This document shows, in pieces, positions 33,200 to 35,837 of a stretch of 35,837 nucleotides of DNA. The position numbers were made by a program, and so were the translations under genes. The notes below the pieces were generated by a model. The model saw only the letters and a program-made list of their open reading frames with translations, made no database searches and was not told the origin of the DNA. Origin of the DNA: Pseudomonadales bacterium (GTDB lineage: Bacteria > Pseudomonadota > Gammaproteobacteria > Pseudomonadales > JANQJO01); assembly GCA_028281605.1 (NCBI GenBank), contig JANQJO010000123.1, forward strand, positions 1-35,837. Direction: 5' to 3'. The number at the start of each line of letters is the position of its first letter. Position 1 is the first letter of the stretch.

Positions 33200-33245
33200 T
33201 AGTATAAAAGTCCTCCAATTACTCTAGGCCTTGCTACAAACTGTG

Positions 33246-34190
33246 CTAATGATGCCTTAATATGGAAATCGACTTGCTCAGTTGAGTTAATCTATTCTGA
33301 CCAGCGAGCAAAGCTTGCTGTATCCAGTTTAATCCATACCGAAAATAGCTGACCGACAAACAGCCGTGCTTTTTGGCTTTGGTAGGCTTTTGATGCTCGT
33401 GACGCCAATCGCCTACTTTATACGCCCAAGCGAATGCAATTGCCAATACTGATACCATGGATTCAATACGCACTTGTTTTGTAATCCTGGTGCTTTCAAA
33501 GCAAAACCCTTTCCCTTTTAAACATGAAAAAAGAGTTTCTATTTCCCAACGACGGGCATATCGGATTAAAGCATTTTTTGGCGCATCACTTGAAGCAAGA
33601 ATGAGCAATTCACCATCTTCTAACCTCTAACCTCTAACCTCTAACCTCAAAGCTGACAAGTAAAGCGTTTGTCCCATCAGTTTGCGCTTTCCTGTCAGCG
33701 CTACATGCTCACCCGCTCTTAAATGGTAGAATAATGCATCAATACCCACCTCTAAACCCCTGCTATTTGTAGTCACATGATTCTTTTTGACCCTCATATC
33801 AAAGGGTATCTTTTGCTTATACAAGTAGGCAAACCAATCTTCACCAATGAATTCTCTATCTCCAAGCAGACAGACAATTTTATCACGACCAAACCCTTCA
33901 ATGAAAAAATCAATCAGATCTATTCTTTCTTTTGTATCTGAGTTGCCTTTTTTTGTCCAATGCTATCCAGTAAAGTGGTATAGCAACGCCCTTTTGCGAA
34001 AAAAACGCTGCAGTCGACGATAGTTGGAATCTATTTGAGCTTGTCCAGATATAGTGCAGGCTAATTGCTTTAGATTCACTGTTCGCAACATAATCAGCCC
34101 TAGTACAATTTGTAAGAGACATTGTGCCCGTGACTTGTGCCATCCTAAAGCTTGCTTTAAAGTACCTTCTAACTCGTTGATCGACTGCAT
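33246..34190 (-). pseudogene. IS4-family transposase, multiply broken
   Basis: Reading from ATG 34190 (MQSINELEGTLKQAL) gives IS4-type DDE transposase pieces: RTVNLKQLACTISGQAQ...NYRRLQRFF, then KGVAIPLYWIALDKK in another frame, then GNSDTKERIDLIDFF with the second catalytic Asp in LLGDREFIG, and the YREK-like block Y-x2-R-x3-E-x6-K in YARRWEIETLFSCLKGKGF. Three lesions are visible. About 65-70 codons are missing after RRLQRFF (near 33996-34008), including the first Asp; one extra A in an A7 run (plus-strand T7, 33948-33954) shifts frame; and a heptamer expansion at 33621-33648 adds an in-frame stop. The stop at 33963-33965 arises from the shifted frame. Clearly non-functional. Confidence 0.88.
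33621..33648. repeat. Heptamer tandem repeat (TAACCTC)x4 inside transposase
   Basis: Four perfect copies of TAACCTC. On the coding strand one copy fits the expected reading SALRLEDGELLILAS; the three extra copies (21 bp) keep frame but insert a TAG. Probably polymerase slippage in a gene no longer under selection. Confidence 0.9.
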
Positions 34191-34281
34191 AAAAACTCCA
34201 TTTTCTACGTTTCACATCGCAGATTATATGGATTTTTACAAATAGATCAACGAGTTGCCGTTACGTGTTCATTTCGACCTG

Positions 34282-34301
34282 AAAATTGTCGTGTACGAAG
34301 G
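34282..34301 (-). repeat. IS right terminal inverted repeat
   Basis: Perfect 20-bp inverted copy of the left end. On the minus strand it continues the integrase reading frame for a few codons, so the point where integrase similarity stops coincides with this repeat. Confidence 0.88.
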
Positions 34302-34462
34302 AGGAATTCCTGAATATGTTGCTCATTTAAATTCTTAGGGTGTTGTTTTTTGTGAAACCGGATATAGTACTTAATCCAATAAGGATACGTTTGTTCTGTT
34401 TTTATACTGTAATACCTGACGCGAATCGCATCGCTAACAGACTGGAGAAAAGGTGAAGGCAT
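34302..34462 (-). pseudogene. intI: Integron integrase, N-terminal remnant cut by the IS
   Basis: From ATG 34462 the frame reads MPSPFLQSVSDAIRVRYYS, then KTEQTYPYWIKYYIRFH, KKQHP and HIQEFL, which is the typical N-terminal SAM-like core-binding domain of integron integrases (IntI: short SPFL start, RxYSxxTExxYxxWIxxxIxFHxxxHP). About 54 codons remain of roughly 320. All catalytic residues of the tyrosine recombinase (R...HxxR...Y) are in the missing part. Similarity ends at the IS right repeat; the rest is not found on the other side, where hemW begins. Orientation opposite to the cassettes is the standard integron layout. A phage XerC-like integrase is less likely given the attC sites. Confidence 0.85.
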
Positions 34463-34719
34463 TTTAAAAAATAAACCTTGTACATAATTGTTTATTTAAA
34501 CAGTTATTATATTGGTTTTTTTGCAAATACAACCGCTTTTTTTATGGGTGTTATTATACGGAAATTTTCTGGATTTTAGGCTTAGTCAAGTCAGAGTTTT
34601 AATCGTAACGAGTTGAAATTTAGTTTTTTACTTAAAAAGCTGGTTGTAGAAGTTTGGTTTTATGAGGATAAATTCTGTGTTTAAACACGGAATTTGTCTG
34701 TCTAATAATAATGTTAGGC
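34463..34719 (+). other. attI: attI region with crossover at G34713/T34714
   Basis: The 250 bp between intI and the first cassette should hold attI and probably the cassette promoter Pc. The core GTTAGGC (34713-34719) fits the recombination consensus GTTRRRY, and GTTAGGCTTC (34713-34722) is perfectly complementary to GAAGCCTAAC at the R'' end of the first attC (35143-35152), as expected when a cassette inserts at G/TT. A specific Pc could not be picked. Site limits to the left are unknown. Confidence 0.7.
34488..34503. promoter_or_regulatory. LexA-like box upstream of intI remnant
   Basis: TTGT-TTATTTAA-ACAG fits CTGT-N8-ACAG with one mismatch and lies 26-41 bp upstream of the intI ATG, the place where LexA operators are known in many integrons (SOS control of integrase). 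Also very similar to the palindrome at 10-25. Confidence 0.5.
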
Positions 34720-34818
34720 TTCGAAATGAAGTAGAGCATGTTCATTCAAAAAAAGTCAAAATTATTAATAGATACAATGAAAATTATGATTTAAAAATTG
34801 AATTAAAGGATCTAAGGA

Positions 34819-35130
34819 ATGGATTTAATCATTGTTATGAAAATTTTTGCGGCCTATCTGTCGATTGTTGGTACTTGGGAAATTGCCCAGTCTACAACAA
34901 AAAGAGGTGGTTTAGGTGATGTTAAAGAGAATGATTCAGCAGAAGAAAGCTATAATATATTATCGGCGCTGAATCCCAAACAATTATATAAGGCTTTCCG
35001 TTGGTTTTTTATAACGAAATCATGCGAAGCTGGGGTTGAAGATATGGTTATTTTAAAAGCTAGATTTAATGGAGGTCTAAGAATATTGTTGTTTTCTTTA
35101 CTGTTAAGCCTATTTTTAACAATGGTTTAG
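34819..35130 (+). CDS. Cassette 1 small membrane protein, unknown function
   Basis: 103 residues, not recognised. Hydrophobic N-terminal segment (about 3-20, IIVMKIFAAYLSIVGTW) and a hydrophobic C-terminal segment (about 86-103, ILLFSLLLSLFLTMV) flank a charged middle (NDSAEESYNIL...). GGA repeats precede the ATG (AAGGATCTAAGGA). It begins about 105 bp into the cassette, longer than the usual leader. Stop is 15 bp before attC1. Two-helix hairpin topology is likely. Confidence 0.6.
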   Translation: MDLIIVMKIFAAYLSIVGTWEIAQSTTKRGGLGDVKENDSAEESYNILSALNPKQLYKAFRWFFITKSCEAGVEDMVILKARFNGGLRILLFSLLLSLFLTMV

Positions 35131-35145
35131 AATAAACAAAGAGAA

Positions 35146-35268
35146 GCCTAACCAACTGCTACATTTGACATCCAGGGTCTGGGGCATTTTATGATAAAAT
35201 GAGCGAAGCGAATTCATAAAATGCCCCTGATAAAATGCCCCTGGATGCAAATGAGCAGAGCGTTAAAA
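35146..35268 (+). repeat. attC: attC site 1, long type
   Basis: R'' GCCTAAC (35146-35152) and R' GTTAAAA (35262-35268) enclose imperfect arms CTGCTaCATTTGaCATCCAGGG and CCCTGGATGCAAATGAGCAG; the two unpaired A residues on one arm are the extrahelical bases expected of attC. The central variable stem pairs GGGGCATTTTAT with ATAAAATGCCCC. R' ends in A instead of Y. Confidence 0.88.
35216..35243. repeat. 14-bp tandem duplication in attC1 stem
   Basis: ATAAAATGCCCCTG occurs twice in direct succession, while the opposing arm has a single complementary copy, so the second copy would bulge out of the folded site. Confidence 0.9.
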
Positions 35269-35743
35269 GGCAGGGAGAAAATAAGTGCCATTTCAGGGTT
35301 ATAATGATGGCTTATATCTTGTGAAACAAAAATCACAAAATAAGCCCGGTATAGAGCATTACGGAATATTAGATATTGGCAACAGGTTTAACCATTCTCA
35401 AGCAGATGGAATCAATCCAACTGTTGTCCACCAAACACCGCCACAAATAAGATTTGATTGGTTTGGTGGCACTGGGCAATGGGAGGTTCTAGGCCAAATA
35501 ACAGACGAAGCAATGGCCACCGAACGAGTAAGACATGCTGCAAGAAATCCAAAATATGATTTATTTGGTCATAACTGCGAGCACTTTGCTAGGTTCGTTG
35601 CCACCGGCAAACAAGAGAGCACTCAACTTCAAACTGCTGCGGTCGTGGGTTTAGCTGCTATAGCACTTTATATGTACCGTTAGCCTTTTAACAAGCGCCA
35701 GCAACAGGACTCGGCACTGCGTGCCTCACCGCTGTGGCGGGCG
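35263..35743 (+). mobile_element. Integron gene cassette 2
   Basis: 481-bp cassette. GTTAAAAGGC at its left border (35262-35271) is perfectly complementary to GCCTTTTAAC (35683-35692) at the R'' end of its own attC, fixing both ends. Holds the LRAT-like gene. Confidence 0.85.
35285..35683 (+). CDS. LRAT-like (permuted papain-fold) protein with C-terminal tail
   Basis: 132 residues. The NCEHF motif (H96-N97-C98-E99-H100-F101) is the hallmark of the LRAT/H-rev107 branch of the NlpC/P60 superfamily, with C98 the likely nucleophile. H25 in GIEHYGILDIG and H36 or H49 could complete the catalytic set. A hydrophobic segment (115-131, LQTAAVVGLAAIALYMY) ends the protein, like the C-terminal anchors of H-rev107-type acyltransferases/phospholipases. 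GTG start at 35285 with GGGAG 7 nt upstream. Family members act as lipid acyltransferases, phospholipases or thiol peptidases; the substrate here is unknown. Only 22 bp separate it from the cassette border, typical of cassette genes. Confidence 0.8.
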   Translation: MPFQGYNDGLYLVKQKSQNKPGIEHYGILDIGNRFNHSQADGINPTVVHQTPPQIRFDWFGGTGQWEVLGQITDEAMATERVRHAARNPKYDLFGHNCEHFARFVATGKQESTQLQTAAVVGLAAIALYMYR

Positions 35744-35749
35744 TTATGC
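35686..35749 (+). repeat. attC: attC site 2, short type
   Basis: R'' TTTTAAC (35686-35692) and R' GTTATGC (35743-35749) enclose AAGCGCCAGCAACAGGACTCGGCAC and GTGCCTCACCGCTGTGGCGGGC, an imperfect palindrome of about 64 bp with a short terminal loop around CTGCGT. Typical short attC, very different from attC1 in length and sequence, suggesting a different cassette source. Confidence 0.88.
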
Positions 35750-35766
35750 ATTAAAGAGGATAATTG

Positions 35767-35837
35767 ATGTCTGGCGATAAAGAAGATATGCATGAAATAG
35801 AGCAGATAGATCAAGAATATGCCATTGACAACACTAT
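35767..35837 (+). CDS. Cassette 3 gene, 5' end only
   Basis: ATG 35767 opens a frame (MSGDKEDMHEIEQIDQEYAI...) that runs off the window. AGAGGA lies about 10 nt upstream and the start is 24 bp into the cassette, the usual distance. The acidic N-terminus is too short to identify. Confidence 0.55.
   Translation, partial: MSGDKEDMHEIEQIDQEYAIDNT

Larger units (their letters stand above)
33180..34301 (-). mobile_element. Decayed IS4-family element (1122 bp)
   Basis: Bounded by perfect 20-bp inverted repeats, CCTTCGTACACGACAATTTT at 33180-33199 and its complement at 34282-34301, with one minus-strand transposase gene in between. A 4-bp AGGA flanks both ends (33176-33179, 34302-34305), too short to be convincing as a target duplication. 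The left end touches the hemW 3' end, the right end cuts an integron integrase gene. The transposase is inactive (see pseudogene entry), so movement now would need help in trans. Confidence 0.85.
34714..35262 (+). mobile_element. Integron gene cassette 1
   Basis: 549-bp cassette from the attI crossover to G35262 of attC1. It holds one plausible gene (34819-35130) and its attC. The boundaries follow from the 10-base complementarity described for attI. Confidence 0.75.

Noticed and set aside
33621..33648. Heptamer repeats as a CRISPR or attachment array
   Set aside because: No spacers, unit of 7 bp, and the expansion is explained by slippage within a transposase reading frame.
33910..34215. 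101-codon frame within the IS as a separate gene
   Set aside because: Its middle part (KGVAIPLYWIALDKK) is transposase sequence displaced by a frameshift; the rest is out-of-frame translation.
33176..34305. AGGA as a target-site duplication of the IS
   Set aside because: Only 4 bp, whereas IS4-family duplications are usually longer; the left flank (hemW end) and right flank (intI) are not parts of one original sequence, so a deletion has probably removed the true duplication.
34662..34919. 85-codon open frame starting before the first cassette
   Set aside because: It starts 52 bp upstream of the attI crossover at 34713/34714 and so spans attI and cassette DNA; it has no ATG inside the cassette and overlaps the better-supported gene at 34819.

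Overview
The window is the replication-origin region of an AT-rich gammaproteobacterium. The support is: dnaA-dnaN-recF-gyrB divergent from rpmH-rnpA-yidD-yidC-mnmE, then mnmG-rsmG-parA-parB, a complete atpIBEFHAGDC operon, glmU, glmS and hemW; an 804-residue GyrB of gammaproteobacterial length; and an arrangement like that of Pseudomonas and Oceanospirillales/Cellvibrionales relatives. I cannot name the species. Broken genes and an IS remnant suggest some genome decay, but that is inference.

Layout. 1-138: AT-rich leader with a strong palindrome. 139-813: radC (+), convergent with a leftward replication block, gyrB, recF, dnaN, dnaA (852-7035, -). Two excellent parS sites lie inside recF. 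7036-7637 is oriC: DnaA boxes and a very AT-rich stretch, ending in a promoter for rpmH. 7638-16066 (+): rpmH, rnpA, yidD, yidC, mnmE, mnmG, rsmG, parA, parB, tightly packed and often overlapping. 16149-23236: the ATP synthase operon behind a good sigma70-type promoter, followed by glmU.

24715-29868 is an accessory block on the minus strand, against the direction of the fork, between glmU and glmS: an unrecognised 491-residue protein, a TolC/RND efflux relic formed by an internal deletion, and a translationally coupled pair made of a membrane-anchored coiled-coil protein and a CHASE-domain protein with no output domain. glmS and hemW (30195-33174) are intact.

33180-35837 is a chromosomal integron with a destroyed integrase. 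The N-terminal 54 or so codons of an integron integrase (minus strand) stop exactly at the end of a decayed IS4-type element, which abuts hemW. Beyond it are a LexA-like box, an attI crossover point and a rightward cassette array: a small membrane protein, an LRAT-like (papain-fold) protein with a hydrophobic tail, and the start of a third cassette. Cassette boundaries can be fixed because the first ten bases of each complete cassette are perfectly complementary to the R'' end of its own attC. The array probably continues beyond the window.

Together the core genes cover initiation of replication, origin segregation (ParA/ParB/parS), ribosome and membrane-protein biogenesis, tRNA/rRNA modification, oxidative phosphorylation and the first and last dedicated steps of UDP-GlcNAc synthesis. 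The novelty lies in the glmU-glmS accessory block and the integron. No tRNA, rRNA or CRISPR was seen.
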